64,000 bases of DNA from Chelonoidis abingdonii (GCF_003597395.2 NC_133771.1:45379831-45443830); one strand, 5' to 3'; numbered from the stretch's first letter, positions 1 through 13,872 are shown. Notes: generated from the sequence alone by a model not told the origin. Program-made: numbers and translations.

Positions 1-429
1 ATTTGGCAAGGATGTGAAGAATGTTCCCTTTGGTATCCACATGCAAATAAACCCAAATTTGGCCAAAGTAATAAGTCTTTGAAGAACTACAGTTTCCAGA
101 GAGTCAGTTAAAACATGCTGGAGTTCAACAGCTAAAATCTCTCAAGCTTCCAGCCTCACTGAATATGCTCAATCATCTCACAGCTCTTAGCGCTGACCAG
201 ACTGCATGTGCCATCCTCACAAAGTGGCTGTGTGTGCTCCATGACAGGGCTGCAGGGGCTCAGAAGGACTGTTCCGGAAATAGTTTCTCCAAGACAGGGC
301 GGGACTAGACACTGTAACTGAGAACAGGGAGTCTCTCCTGTGCTGACAATGCTGGCACCAAGGCTGCTTAGAAAAAGAAAGCATTTGATTTGAATGCAGG
401 GGGGTCAAAGCTAGATGCCAGGAAGAAAA
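1..429. other. Unannotated non-coding stretch
   Basis: No coding frame with recognisable protein similarity, RNA gene or repeat was identified. The 119-codon minus-strand frame that overlaps it is low-complexity, with no family resemblance. Confidence 0.5.
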
Positions 430-1040
430 GGAGTAGATTGGGACAAGCAATCTGGTGAGGCTCGAGGACAGAGAATCTATGACTGGGAGATGGAGGAGAA
501 TGTAGGCTGGGACAGGTTGGGCATGGAGGATATGACTGGGAGCTAGTGATGGAGATGGGGGGAGATGAGGAGCCATATGGTGGTGAGAGGGGGCAGTGAT
601 ATCAGACAGGGAACAGAAAGGGGGAACTGGGACTAGTTAGGTAAAGAGAGTGGTGACAAAGACATGTGGTGGAAGGAGGGGAACTAGGAGACTGGTTGTG
701 CAAGGAAATTGGAACCAGGTCTCTGGAGGGGGGAAATGGACATCAGCAGGGGAGAATAGGAGTTGGATAGCAAGCCTGAAGGGTCAGACTAGGACTGGAT
801 GGGCAAGGAGACTGAAACAGGATGGAAAGGACAACAGGATTGGAATAAGGAGCCAGTGGTGGGAAGACAGGTTGGAGGGGAAGGAGCAAGCTGCAGGGAA
901 ATAGGGAGAAGAGTCTGAGCCCGGTGGAACACACTTCCTTCCAGATCCTGGAATGGAACCCCAAGATTCCTGAGTCTCACCATTCCTCTGCTTTCAGTAA
1001 ATATCTGTGAAACCACTGGCAAAGCGTGTCTAATACTCTT
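430..1040. repeat. Purine-rich degenerate repeat tract
   Basis: The plus strand is strongly enriched in G and A from about 430 to 910. Short phrases such as gactgggag, ggagatgg and aggagact recur with irregular spacing, as in an old, mutated minisatellite. The skew makes spurious open frames on both strands. From about 910 to 1040 the composition returns to normal while the text still resembles a dispersed reptilian repeat I half recognise. Family assignment is from memory and unverified. Confidence 0.45.
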
Positions 1041-1700
1041 TTATTGCTTGGCCCACATAGAGAATGACAGTTCTATTGCTATTATTCATTCTATAAGCTC
1101 AAGCTGCAGATGTTTATGCAGCAGATATAACTGTTCCAAACTTGTTGATGAATCATATTGGTGTCAAGATGATGGAATTTCTGTTATTTCAGTTTGTGTT
1201 TTTTTAAGAAAACTTAGAAAATTACATACATCCAAAAATCTATGTTAAAAGAACTTTATTAGGAGATGTCAGTGTTAAGGTTGCAGAGGCCTCTTTGTGC
1301 ATATGCATTTTGTGCATATTTTGGCCTCCTTGTGCATATGCATTATGATAAGTTTCAATTACATGATCACATACTACTTTTCCCACAAGACCCCCTACCT
1401 CCTTCATCATACAAGAGGGACAGGCCTTGGGGATGAACCAGGATTGTAATGTAAAGGAAGCTATTTGTTGTAGGACCATTGACTTATTGTTGCAGAAGCA
1501 AAAAGGTGTATAGTGAATGAGGTAGGGGACTTCAAAAAGAGATAGGATGGTCTGAAGGTTAAGACAGTTGGATGCTGAATTGGACATTATCCCAGCCTCT
1601 GACACAGTTCTGAATGATGCTAAAAAGTCACTTTAACCAACTTTTTCACTGATTGTCACTAATTTTGTGTTTCTTATTTTCAGGGTGCACACACTGAGAC
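1041..1700. other. Unannotated AT-rich non-coding stretch
   Basis: Apart from the paired octamer-like palindromes there is nothing recognisable. Open frames here are short and lack any family signature. Confidence 0.5.
1297..1343. promoter_or_regulatory. Paired POU/octamer-like palindromes
   Basis: gtgcatatgcat occurs at 1297-1308 and again at 1332-1343, with a partial tgtgcatatt between them at 1311-1320. Each full copy matches 11 of 12 bases of the MORE site (ATGCATATGCAT) bound by POU-domain dimers. There is no nearby gene or promoter to support function, and AT-rich DNA yields such matches by chance. Reported as motif content only. Confidence 0.25.
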
Positions 1701-1704
1701 ACTG

Positions 1705-1800
1705 GGGCCTGATTTGCAGAAGTGCTGAGCCCTTCTACTGCAACTGAAGTCAACGGGAGCTGTGCCTGGATATATAAGTGCCATATTGTGTTAAGTTCTC
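1705..1800. repeat. Short dispersed repeat (gaagtcaacggg type)
   Basis: The text gcctgatttgcagaagtgct followed by caactgaagtcaacgggagc resembles a short, partly palindromic repeat very common in turtle and crocodilian DNA (tgaagtcaatggg core). Recognition is by memory of the consensus, with several mismatches. Confidence 0.4.
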
Positions 1801-1844
1801 TGAAAAATCAGATCCTTGGAATCTCAAATCCAAAATTAGTGGAT

Positions 1845-1990
1845 ACTTTTGACCTCAATCTCTTTGTGCCTCAGCTCCCCATCTGCACCATCCCCTTAAC
1901 TATGAGGTTATGTGACAATTAATTAATTAATGTGAGTGAAGCACTTGGGTTCTATAGTTCTGATCACCATAGAACAGCCCATGAGAAAAT
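1845..1990 (+). mobile_element. MIR/CORE-SINE-like fragment
   Basis: The run tctttgtgcctcagctcccc followed by atctgcaccatccc and, downstream, gtgagtgaagcacttgggtt matches the order of MIR-type SINE landmarks: gcctcagtttccccatctgtaaaatggg, then a region ending near gtgaagcacttgg. Ancient and diverged; no tRNA-like head could be identified. Confidence 0.5.
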
Positions 1991-4900
1991 TAGTTATTCT
2001 GTCTTCAGAGCAGGTTTGAATAGTGTGCAGTAAATGAGGCCTACAGAAACCCATTGAACAATGAGGAGAAAACAAAATATGGAACAGCTGCTCATTAATT
2101 GAGCACAATCCATCCTGTGCACTGAATGAGGCACAGGAGTCCTGTGGAAGAAATAGTATGTGATGAGGTAATTAAAGACTGTATGATACGGCATATCTGC
2201 AATGTGGCTGATTTAAGGTTTCCCAGGCACTTCCTAACTTTTGAGTCCTGGACTTTGCAACCTTAACAATGCTATCTTAACATAATTTTTCTGCATAATT
2301 ATTATTTAGATCGTCTTTGTGCTAGGTAGATTCTAGGCACTTTCCAAACACAGAAGACACAGTCTCTGGCCAATGAATTTACAATCTAAAAGTATTAAAG
2401 AAGAGGAAAAGGGCATAATATGAACACAAAAGTGTTACTTCAGCCAGTTTCTTAAACATGTTCCTAACTTTGAGTCCTATTAAAATTAAGAGAGCAATCA
2501 TATACTTTAAATTAAGCATGCTTTTAAATACTTCATTGAATTGGAGCCAGGATGATTATAGGTCTTATTGGTTGTATGTTGTTTTTTTCAGTTAAACACA
2601 CTAATTTCTCCTCCTGCCATCCTTTTTCTCCAATTCACCCCAATCCTTGTCCTCCAAACCTATTCTCAACTTCAGGTCCAGTGTTTTTATACCCTTCCCT
2701 CTCACAATTTGAAACCCTGCTTTCACATAAGTGAACAGTTCAGTCAAGATGAATACATAAAAGATAAGTAGATGACTTCATCAGCTAGTTTGTTGTAGGG
2801 TTTGTGGAAAACGTGATTCTTCAGGAGTGATTTCAATGAGAAGGCTATGGTGTTGTGGACCTAATCAGGAAGGACAGTCTATGCACAGTTGGTGGCTAGA
2901 GCTGGCTGGAAAATGACAATTCCATTTTGCAGCAACTTTTTAGGTTTTAAAATATGTTTTTGTTGTGCATTGGAATGAAAACAAAACCTTTCAAATGTTT
3001 TCACAAAACAGCACCCCGTTGAAATGTTCATTTTTTGATTGAAAAGATCTCAGGTTTTTTATTACTCTCTAACTTTCTCACAGCAGAGCATCAACCCTGA
3101 TCCTCAGAGACCTGCCCATCAAAAATAAATACATCTCCCTGAAATGTTTCAGCTTTCAAAAATGTTCCAAAAAGTTCTGTTTGTACCATAGAAACAAGTG
3201 CTAACATTACTGTTGGAAAAGGAGCAATATATGCTTCTCTAGTGTCCCTAATATCTTCCTTTATGTCTTTTATGCACATGTAGGAGTTTTTTTTGTTTTT
3301 TTTTTTTACTGAACTATACACTTACATGCATCCTGCATTTTCCCAAGATTTGCTTTGTCAGAGGAGCCAAGTGTTTTGGTCCTTCTATTCCTTTAAACTA
3401 TCCTAGTCCTGATTTTGAACCAGTACAGAATGTACATAAATCTTTCCTGATTTAGCTTTGTCACCAATATGTTGTCATGGTAGGAAGGAATTATTCACCT
3501 TCACACATATGCTTCCAGGTTCACTATTTGCTGTAAAAAGGACACGATTATAATTTTTTTAAATTATGCTTTTACTCATGGGTTAGAATCTAAAAATCTG
3601 TTTGTATGTGGTATTTTTCTTACTTTTCACACATATTTTTGGGTCTGTAAGGAATGCTGAACTTCTGGCATATTTTTTTGTTTTTTAAAGAAATAAGAAC
3701 ACACACAAAAATGGGATGGGGTCAAATTTGAGACCTAGAATTTAATTTTAAATTTACTCAATTTTATTGCATGAGATTTAGATTTTCCCATGAGTAGAGT
3801 TTTGCCTTTATAACACATCCTTTGTTTTTTAAAGATCATATCCTCAACCTCTTGCTGCTTTATACTTCTGATAATTTATTGAAAAAATCCAGTATAACTC
3901 TGATCAATTGCTTCCTATTTCCAGAAACTAATCCTACAGCTTCTTAACATATTCACCTCTCCTTTCATTACCACTTTTAACGCTTCCGTGATATAGAGGC
4001 CTAATTTACATCCCTCTTCCTATTCTGTCTCTTCAGAACAATCGACCCTTCAGTAAAATCATAATCCCCTTCATATTCAAATCACTCATGTTCATGGGCT
4101 TGATACTGCTTCCATTGAGATCAATGACATAACTCCAGTGGTTTTAATCATGGTTCATCAAGCCACATACGATATCAAACTGGTCACTCCGATTGGTTGA
4201 AGCAAAGTACTTAAACATGGGCCTAATTTTAAGCATGTGAGTACTCCCAATGAGGTCAAAGTTTGAAGTACATTTGCTGAATCACAGCCCATGGGCTTAG
4301 TCCTGCAAGGCACTGGGTATAACCTGAGAAACAATAGTTGCCCTCAACTCCATTGACTGTTGCGATAGCTGACAACACTCAACACCTTGCAGTATCAATC
4401 CCTGTGTATTTGTACTTACATGATACCAAGTTACTTTGCTACATTTCCATTTGTATGGAAATATTGTGCTCTGCCTTTATGTGCCCTTCCTTCCTGTATT
4501 CTCATCCTCACGTTTTCCCTCATTTTGTTTTTCCTCTCTGCCCTTAGGACTGCATATTTCTGGTTATTCTTCAGTCTGCATGCCCTGAGTGTACATTTCT
4601 CTTTCCTGTCAACCTTTCAGCTGGCTCTCTATCTAATTTTAATAAAACTCTTCCAGTATTCTAGAGTGGATGCTATTTTTACCATTTTTTTTTTAAGGAG
4701 ACACAGTTACCATTTTGTATTTGTTGCAATCAAAAATATTTTCTTTTTTATGTGTGTTCTCTTAAATTGATATAATTATTTAAGTGATGTGATCTAATGC
4801 AGAAAATATATTGAAATTTTCTCATCATCTAATCTATTACAATGTATTTATCTTTCATCAGAAATGACATGGGTTCTGACAAAATGAAGCTTTATGTACA

Positions 4901-7300
4901 TTGTGTATTATTATTTTTAAGAAGCAAGACAAAAATAATTTAAAAAAAACTGATGAAAATGTTATATAGGATCCTCATAATCATTTTCTTTCCTGGAAAA
5001 GTAATAGAAAATGAAAAATAATTAGATTCACTTTAGAGAAAAACCCTCCTTAGTTGTAACAAATCTACCTTCAAAATATGTCTTTGACATGAATAGTTCA
5101 GCAAACACATTCATGTGAGGACACTCTCTCTTTTAAGCAAAATACAATCTACATTCTCAGAATTTGCACTTTAATCTGAAAAGATCACTTGGTCATGTAT
5201 GGTTTGATCCAAAGTCTTTTAAGGTCAATGGCTTTGGTGTAAGCTCACATGTACCATATTTTGAAATCCTGTTTTTTTTTTAAGTATAGACCAGGACAAA
5301 ACAAACAAACAAAAAAAGAGAAGCTTCACCTCTGGGCTTTAGCTATATGAAGGTTATACACAGCCTTTACTGTCAGTTATGCAATCATTTTAACCCATAA
5401 CATAGAAAAGCTGGCTTACATTAAAAAAAAAGCAACAACACTTGTTTTTAGTTCCATATTAGAACTTAAATGTCAGAGCCTAATTTATAAAATAGTTTTA
5501 ACATCTAAAATGTTTGAGGCAATTTCCAGGAAGGAAATTATATCCATCTTTATTCTTATAATTTGTAGAAATGTTCCATAATTGACTTTACAAATATGTT
5601 TTCATTTCATTTTGGCACTAAGTTCTATATTAAAGTTGTATTCTGTTACCATTCAACACCTACTAGATGTCTGCATTTTAACACTATAAGTACCTCAGTT
5701 TCTACAGCAAAGAAAAAAAAAGTACCACACCAAACATTATGCAAATACCACAATTGCACATTTCCTCCCTCTGCACTCATGAAAATAAATATCACTTAAT
5801 AGGAAGCAAAGAGAAGGAGGTGATTCTTCATTGCCCATTCGCTAGAATTTCAGGAATTAAACTCAATCTTTATTTCATTATCTTAACCCCTCAAATTGAG
5901 TTAGTGTTGCTTTCTATTAAAAAAAAATAACTATCATTCACTTGCTCTTCAATTGATGTTAACAGCTTACTTCCGTCTCTGACTTTGACAGTTTGTTCTA
6001 TATATCTTTTGTGAAATTCCGACCAGAATTGCTTAGGTATTAGTCCTTTCAACTGCAGTCCATTATTCTCATTTTAAAATTAGTCAGTGCCTCAGAGGCA
6101 ACATAAATCTGTTACTTTCCTTTCACAATCTTTCTCCTGTGAAATCCTCTCCAAGGGTGTGATTCTTTGAAGTGCTGCCAAGTACCTAATGCAAGGCGCT
6201 AAGCACTGCTTGCACCCATTGAAGATGACATAGGATGACTGTGCTGTGCACCTTCCACAACTGCGCCCCACTCCTCCCGAAAGACACACACTTCCAACAT
6301 ACAGAGATTACATGATTGGTCATAGTACCATACATTAAAGGAGATAATGTGGTAAAAGTAACAACTTACCACATGCTGTTGTTTTCATAGCAGGTATCCA
6401 AACATTACATCATAGATTATATGAAAGAACATACACAAGCAACATCCAGCCTTTTCAGCTTGAGGGCTGAACACATTATTTCGAGAAGTCATCACCACCT
6501 TAACATTTCCCTAGGCTCAGACAGACTTCCTATCCTGTTCTTCACAGGGTTCTCAGGAGAGGAATCAAGTAATGGAGCAGCCAGAGCTACTTTCTGCACT
6601 GTTTCAATGCAGCTGGATGCCAGTCGGGGGTGCCACTGTGACAGGGAAGAGACTGAAGACCTCAGAGTGTTCTCGATTCGCACCAGAGCTGCTCATACTG
6701 TCCCTATCTCCTTGTCATAGCAACAAGGGTGATTCAGACACTGCACAAGGCATAGCTAAGGAACACATTTTCAATTCATAATCAAAATTTTTCTTCTTAA
6801 AACACACACACTCAAAAGTCACAATTCAAGCCTCAAGTCACGGAGTATCCCTGCCATACACTATTTTATAACAGGTAGGTAAATAGTTGCAGGACTCCAA
6901 TATGAGGCCCATGTCTAGCTGTCCCCAAAACTTTAAAGTCTTTTGATGCATATTTTCTCTCACAGTACTATCCTTTGCATTGATCTCAGGAATCATAAGA
7001 CTTTACCCTGCAATGACTTGGCACCTTCTGCAAGGTGATAAGCATTCTCATTCTCATTGACTTCGGAAAGAACTGAGGGTGTTCAGTAGCTTGCAGGATT
7101 TGGCTGATATAAATATGGTTTTACTTGTACCTTTCGTGGAACCAGAATAACTATGCTAAGTTATAACAGACCCCAGGCAGGGTGTCACTGTGAGTGCTGT
7201 GGTAAACCATTCTAGATATTTGGTAGCATGCTGCGAATCCATACGCTCAAAGGCAAGTGCCGTAGGCACTCTATGCACTAGGCCCTTCTAGCTCTAGCTG
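1991..7300. other. Long AT-rich unannotated stretch
   Basis: No genes. Within it are homopolymer runs (for example near 3290-3307 and 4683-4695) and weak matches to dispersed repeats at 2896-3060 (gagctggctggaaaatgaca type) and 4080-4330 (gtgagtactcccaatgaggt type). Short open frames such as 4387-4770 (127 codons) are rich in Phe and Leu and look like chance translation of T-rich DNA. Confidence 0.5.
2325..2402 (+). mobile_element. Possible SINE-tail fragment
   Basis: tgtgctaggtagattctagg and the later cacagtctctggccaatgaa, followed by ttacaatctaaa, resemble a conserved amniote repeat with gtgctaggcac and tacaatctaa landmarks. Short and degenerate; low confidence. Confidence 0.3.
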
Positions 7301-7303
7301 TTA

Positions 7304-7589
7304 GGGTATGTCTACACTGCAATTAAAAAAAATGCAGCTGACCCAAGCCAACTGACTTAGGCTTGCGGGGCTCAGGACGTGGGGCTATTTAACTGCAGTG
7401 TAGACTTTTGGGCTGGGCTGCACCCTGAGCACTGGGACCCTCTCATCTCACAGTGCCCTAGAGCCGGGGCTCTAGGCTGAACCCAGATGTCTACACTACA
7501 AATAAACGGCCTGGCAGCCCAACCCCGTAAGCACGAGTCAGCTGTTCACAGGCCAGCATCGGGTGTCTAACTGCAGTATAGACATACCC
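7304..7589. mobile_element. Non-autonomous PIF/Harbinger-like MITE
   Basis: A 286-bp element bounded by terminal inverted repeats. The left end is gggtatgtctacactgca and the reverse complement of the right end is gggtatgtctatactgca, 17 of 18 matching. TTA lies directly outside both ends (7301-7303 and 7590-7592), as expected for the 3-bp TWA target duplication of PIF/Harbinger elements. The interior is partly palindromic and GC-richer than its flanks, with no transposase frame. The same family recurs at 19828-20084 and probably at 43590-43895 and 48095-48405. Superfamily is inferred from the duplication length only. Confidence 0.75.
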
Positions 7590-7592
7590 TTA

Positions 7593-10500
7593 ATGGGTTC
7601 CCCCTTCTCTCAAAGGGAATCAGACACTGGCCAGGAGATCCCCCAGCAAGAGTTCAATCCCATTGCCCAGTACCTATAGTCTCATTCAGGCTTGCCTGTA
7701 CAGATCTTCTGTTTACAGGCTACTACTAGGATCCACGTATCAGAGCTACTCCTGGCCCCCTTGCCAGCAACAAACTGTTTCTCAGCCTGGTTCTCAGCTC
7801 TAGGTCCTAAGCTACCTAGCTTTCTCTCCACAGCCAACTACCACATTGTTGCCTCTGGCTGCTGCTCCTGTTTCCACACAAAATCCAGCTCCATTTAGAA
7901 CCACATCCCTCAGACTTCTTGCAGGTCTTCTCTTTCCTTCGAAACCCCCATACTGAGCATAGACAGAAGGAGAAGAAAATCTTCCCTGCTTATAAGCAAC
8001 CAGGCTGATGACACCCCAACATAGTTGCTGGAACTGCCATGAAAGCATGTGTACACAGCTGGGACCAATAAGGAAAATGAGCCCTGCTATACGTGAAACT
8101 GAACAGCAAGACATAGGAAGGCAAAAAAGCCTGGGATAGCGAAGGAACAACAGCCCCGTGCCAGGCTGTCTCTAAGAAACTGACAGGGAGACGAAGTAAT
8201 GCAAGCCTCGGAGTTTAAAGGCTGATTGACTCATTTTAGTCTAATGGTCTCACTGGAGAAGAATAGAGGGAGATCAGTTAGGAGAAAGCTGAGACCTCTA
8301 GAGAGACTGCCCCAAGAGCAGTTGACAGGAACCCTCTTCTGGCTGGATGTTGGGGATTAATACTGTGGGGATTTATACAGTGTCCAGTATAGATCCAGCA
8401 GGTTCATTAAATATATTTCCTATTAGTCACCAGCTCATGCAGTGGAACTCATCCCATAATTTCTTATTTCAACGGACAGCTGCCAAAAGAGCAAGTAGAA
8501 TGAAAAGGAAATGTTCAGGTAGCAAGAATGCTCAAAGCGTCTGGTTTAGGACTGAAGCAAACCCAGGAATCTTCAGAAATAGTTTTGCTCTCTACCTTGT
8601 CCATGAACAGTGCTATGTGTTTTCTGAGGACAGAGGTGTTTGTCCCTGGCCATCCCCAGGCTATCAGGTTGTCTGTTTGCTTTTTTGTTTTCTCCCTGCC
8701 TTCTCTTTATTCAGGCTGTAAGCCTTCTGGGGGAGGCACCTGTCTTACTCAATGTTCCAAGGCACCTCACATGCTTTTGAGCTTGGATAATAAAATTAGG
8801 ATGAGGACAGATTAGGGAAGAGATGAGATGAAAAATAAAATGTAAAATAAAGTTAAAATAAGAAAGAGAGCAAGATGGGTCTAACTCACACTTTCCCTAA
8901 TTTTGTTTCATTAAGGAAAGATTTATGAAAAATATATCAGCTGAATTTTAAAATATTATCCTTATTATACAATATCTATCACACGGTTTAAGAGACTATA
9001 TATGGTACATATGGCATAATCCATTCATTTGTTTATAGACTAAGAGTAACATTTTGAAAATGAAATGTACGTTGCTAAATCAGTTAAGCATTGCAGCGTT
9101 GAGTGCAGGAATGACAAAATACCTTTAAAAATCTGGGCCTATATGATTATAGGCCTAAGATTTTCAGTGAGCTTTAGGCTCCTAAATGTCTAGGCCATTT
9201 TTCAAAAGGTACTTAGTCTCCCAATTCTCTTTGGTGCTATTAATTTGATGGGATCTAATTTAGCAGTCTTTTACATGTTTGAGTATATCCCATTCAGATT
9301 AGCAGAAGTATTCACATGCAGGATCACATACAGTCCTTCTCAGCTTTTGGTGTTATGGAATGACCAATTCAAAACCAGATTCAGCCACAAAATAAACAAA
9401 TCTCATCCTTGTAGAGGTCTTTGCTATACCATACAGGCCACTTGCTGTCCCCTTGCTAAACTATTCCCTTTTGCAATGTTCTCCATTTAATTTCTAATAT
9501 TTCAGAACTTTTTCCCTTTCCTACTACTTTAACAACTTTATTTACAAATATCTGTTTGCATTACAGACTCGAATGTAAATTCAGACGAATTAAGTTCATT
9601 AGTTAATAAGCAACTACTAGTTTGTAACACATCAGTGGGTACAAAACTTCCTCTCCATTGAAGTCAGTTTACTTATGCAGTGGCACTTGCTGCTCAAAAA
9701 ATAGAGCTATAAATAAGGAAATGTGGGCAAGTGCAAATGGATAAATCAGCTTGAAATAGGGCCAGGGTACAGTTTGTGGGAACCACAGAAGTCATTTGAA
9801 CAAGGGATAGAAGCACACCCTTAAAAATGAACCATTGTTCTGTTTATAGGCAGGGAAAGCCAATGGAGAAAACGAAATATTAAATGTGTACCTTTATATT
9901 CTTCTTGCTGAGACCTAGTGCATATTACCAAAAAAGAGACAAAATTTGAAAAGATATCAAAGCTTTCTTTTATAGCTACAAAGTGAACAAGTTCTGGATC
10001 ACAGACACACTACATGGACTCCCTAGCTGAGCTGTTAGCAGCATCCACCCAGAGACCCCAATCCTATCAGCAAATGGGTCCCAAACTCAAACCCAACTCA
10101 AGGAATCATCGAATCAGATTGAGAACATCCTGTTCCACTATATTCCTGGTATTCTTTTGCATTCCTTCTAAGTTAGTGGCTGCTCAGACCTAGGGTCAAA
10201 TCCTAGTTCCTACACATGAGACACTTCCTGGAGTATGCAGAGAAGGAAAACATTCTTTTCTTTCCAGTTAGTAACTCCAGTGGCCTCATACAGAGAGAGC
10301 ACTCCTGTAACAGTACCTATCCCTGAGCAGGGGAATTGTATCTATCCTAAGGTTTTTATGGCACCCATCAGTCACTATAATATCTAAGCAGCTAATTGCT
10401 GGTGGATTTGCATGGTCCTGAATGAACTGGTCCCAGCAACACCACTAACCCGGTGAACGACTTTTCCCAACTACACCCCTCATCCCCTGCAGCTGAAATA

Positions 10501-13105
10501 TTGCATTAGAAGATTCTGTACTTAGAGCCCTCTGTGCTTGCAGAATGATTTGGGGGGGAGGTTAAGATAGGAAAGTGTCAGGATTGCCTTCTAAGAACAC
10601 TGCCCCCCCCCACCATTGCATTTCTTTCCTCCTCTCTTTCAATGAAAGAAAAATAATAATACAGTTCTCTTCCCTATTAGGCATGTTAAAAACTAAAGGC
10701 ACTTTACAGTCAATATAAAAATAATCTGCCTTTACTCTGTTCTTGAGATAACCATTTAACACTGATTAATTTAGTTGTCTTAACATTTCCTTATTTTATT
10801 CTGTCAAGGTACAATAGTAATTAAGCATATTAATAGATTTATAATAGTTTTAGCTGTCAGTTAGTAGAAAATTATTTAGAGCTATTAGTAAATGAAAGTT
10901 AGGGTATTTCTTTAATAAGAAAACCTGAAGCATACATTTCAATGACACGATAGAAATCCAGCATCCTATGGATTCCTGTTTTCAGCTACATTTTGGACTC
11001 TGTAGAAGTGAAAGGACAAATTCCAAATTAACCGCACTCAGTATAAGCCAAAGCAGAACTGGACAAACTCTTTAATTTGTTTCTAAAGGGAAGAAGCTAG
11101 CTTTCCCTCATATTACGGTCTTATATCATGCAAATTGTCAGTAATGTTCAAGGTACAGAGATAGTCTGTATTCACATATATTTTAGGTTCTTAGCAGACA
11201 TATGTAACTTCTATATAGTAGTGTTTGCACCATGAAACTATGTCTAAGTACATTGATTGCTATACATGAAACAGCTTCATGATGCTTTTTTTATCTGCTC
11301 TGGGAGAAAAATATTGATTTTTATTTAAGCCTCTGAAACAACTATTAAACTATCAAAGTCACTCTTAACTAGCAGGTTGCATATTTCCCTCAGAAAATAA
11401 TCTAAGATCTTGAAAACAGAGAATGGACAAGAGGTGAATTTGGCCCAGTATATTGTATCAAATTAACACTATCTGATATTGCCCTTAAAAATACCTGATA
11501 CTACAAAAGCTAGAAATATATATATATATCTTACACTTCAAAATGATTTTGCTCAACATAATGGAACTCTTTGAAGAGGTTTTACAATTCTCTTTCACTG
11601 GTTAGACACTACTCTAATGATTAACTCATAAAAATGATGGAGGTTCTTAATGGCGCAAGCGTTTTACACATCAAGCATTTTCAACTGCTTATTAAGCTTT
11701 TTCTGACTTTTTTGTTGCTGTTGATAAAATGTTAGCAGTATATTTATTTATTTAGCCATGCTTTTAAAGCTGAAAGTGTATTTAAGTGAAGCACAAGCTT
11801 CTGTACTTCTGAAATAAAAACGTATAGTACAACTCCAGGGACTGAATTTTGCCCTCAGCTGCAGATGCAGATCTCCTTAACATCAAGTGAATCCACATGC
11901 ATTTCTGAGAGAGAGACGGTCACATAATAATTGTACTTGGTTGTCTTCCACTTTTATGTTTGTGGAAACTGGCATATTTAAGTTATGACTGAGTGCTGAA
12001 GTTTGCCTGGGCTTGTAGAAACAGACATACTGGGACAACCATTGGGATGCCCATTGGGATCCTCCCTTTCTTAAACCACTATATGCTAATATTTAGTTCA
12101 GCGTTCTGAAGGCCAAACAGAACAGACAGATGCCTGCCGCATCTAGGGTATGCTTTGTGTGTTGTTAGTTGGATGTAAGCTTACATGTAAAGATTTTTTG
12201 TTTAACAGAAGCTCTCTTTGCGTTAATGTGGAGAGCAACATAAGCCTACCTTCTCCCTCTCCCACACATATATGCTCAGTGTCTGAGCTCCAGAGTGCTC
12301 TCTTTCTTTTTCTCTCCCTCCTCAAATGTTGGCTGCCTGAGGCATTTAACACAAGGAAACTGTATCCTTTATTGGCTTCTGCTCTCTTATCGAATCACAG
12401 TCCTGAGACCTCTCTGCTCTGCCAACATACATAATTCAGAGATAATGTGACATATGATACCAAAAATTCCATGAGAGAAAAGAATATGCATTCAATTTCT
12501 CCCTCTTTTAATGAGACAGTAAGCCATTTTCTGGAGGGATACTTACCTGTCAGAAGACTTGTTTTTAAACTAAAAAATTGAATTTTATTACTCTATAATT
12601 CGAATGAATGAGTTCTGGTAAATGGAAAAGTGTGTCACATACTACATATGATGAACACCCAGCATTCAAAAATCATGAGTCAGGCCTCAAAAAATCATGA
12701 CATTGGCTAAAAATCATGAGATTTTTCAAAATAAAATTCCTTTTGTCTTCTCTTTTTTGAGACTTTAGGCCTTTCAAGCTTTTCTCCATAACAACAACAG
12801 CTACAAACCTACTTTGGGGAAAAAAACAAAAAGCTGAGTGTCTCATAAAGTCACATGACTCCTGAAGCCACTGCTTTAAGAAGATGTAAAATTTATTATA
12901 CTCCCAATAAAATCACAACAATTCTGCATAGGTTTTCTCAAGTTAGTCTAAGCGCCACAGAAGGTACTAGAATATACATGATACTTTCCAATTCACTGTG
13001 TATGGAATGCTATAAATCATGTTCATATTTTGAACTGGAAGTTCCTGGTCTGTTGTATTCTCATACATGATATTCTGAAACAGTTAAGTATTATGAGCAG
13101 TACTG
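7593..13105. other. Long unannotated stretch
   Basis: No gene signal. A fragment at about 9130-9235 (gcctaagattttcagtgagc, then taggctcctaaatgtctagg) resembles a dispersed turtle repeat built around aggctcctaa/attttcaaaggcac phrases. A small (AT)n tract lies at 11517-11530. Frames of up to 124 codons (for example 8347-8721) show no domain signature. Confidence 0.5.
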
Positions 13106-13109
13106 GTGA

Positions 13110-13350
13110 GGATTTTCAGAAACTGACACCTGAAATTAGGCTTTAAAGCTGGGACTATCTCTTGGGCCTAAATGAATTAGACACCAAACTTTCATGGCGT
13201 TTCAGTAGGAGTTGGTTGCCAGGCTTCTTTAGGCCTATTTGAAAAACACAGCCAAATTCCTTATTTAATTGCCCAAATAAGTGGCTTGACTTTTAAATGT
13301 GCTTGAGTTATTTAAGTGCCAAAATATGGATTTAGGATCATACCTTTAGG
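13110..13350. repeat. Dispersed repeat with aggcct/cctaa phrases
   Basis: aggattttcagaaactgaca, cttgggcctaaatgaattag, and tttaggcctatttgaaaaac follow the pattern of an old reptilian repeat (ttaggcacctaa ... atttgaaaat). Highly diverged and not assigned to a class. Confidence 0.35.
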
Positions 13351-13872
13351 AAATTTTGGCCAATGTCACAGTACTAGAACTGTCACTCATAAAAAAAATC
13401 AACGTTTACAAATCAATATAATATGCCCATCAATTTCTGCATCCAAAACCCTTGAGAATGTCAAAAATACACACTAGCCACACAAAAGTATGTATGCACT
13501 TTTAACATGTTCCTGACCTGAGTATCCACAATACTGCATATGCACATATTAAAAGATTTGTTTGTGCGTTCTAGGTATGATAGTCCTGACTCATTCTGGT
13601 AAAGAGTCACTGAATATGTAAAAAAGACCAAAAACCCTTGTGTAGCCAAACAAGTCCCTGTTACCTACATATAAATATGAGGAAGCTTAATATAATACCT
13701 CATCCTATCAAAGTCAACTAGAATTGTAACTGGCTCTAGTTTTGACTGTTAGAGCAGCCTTTTCCTAAAAACAATCATTGGAGGTCAAACTATGTCCTTT
13801 CTCATAAAAAGAAAGGACACACAGATCTGCAGTGCTTCATCACATTGTATTTCTGCAAAGGGTGAAGAGATT

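Noticed and set aside
12150..12434. 94-codon frame with Leu/Cys-rich start, considered as a small secreted protein
   Set aside because: No splice context, no family similarity, and the opposite strand is open over the same region; openness is consistent with chance.
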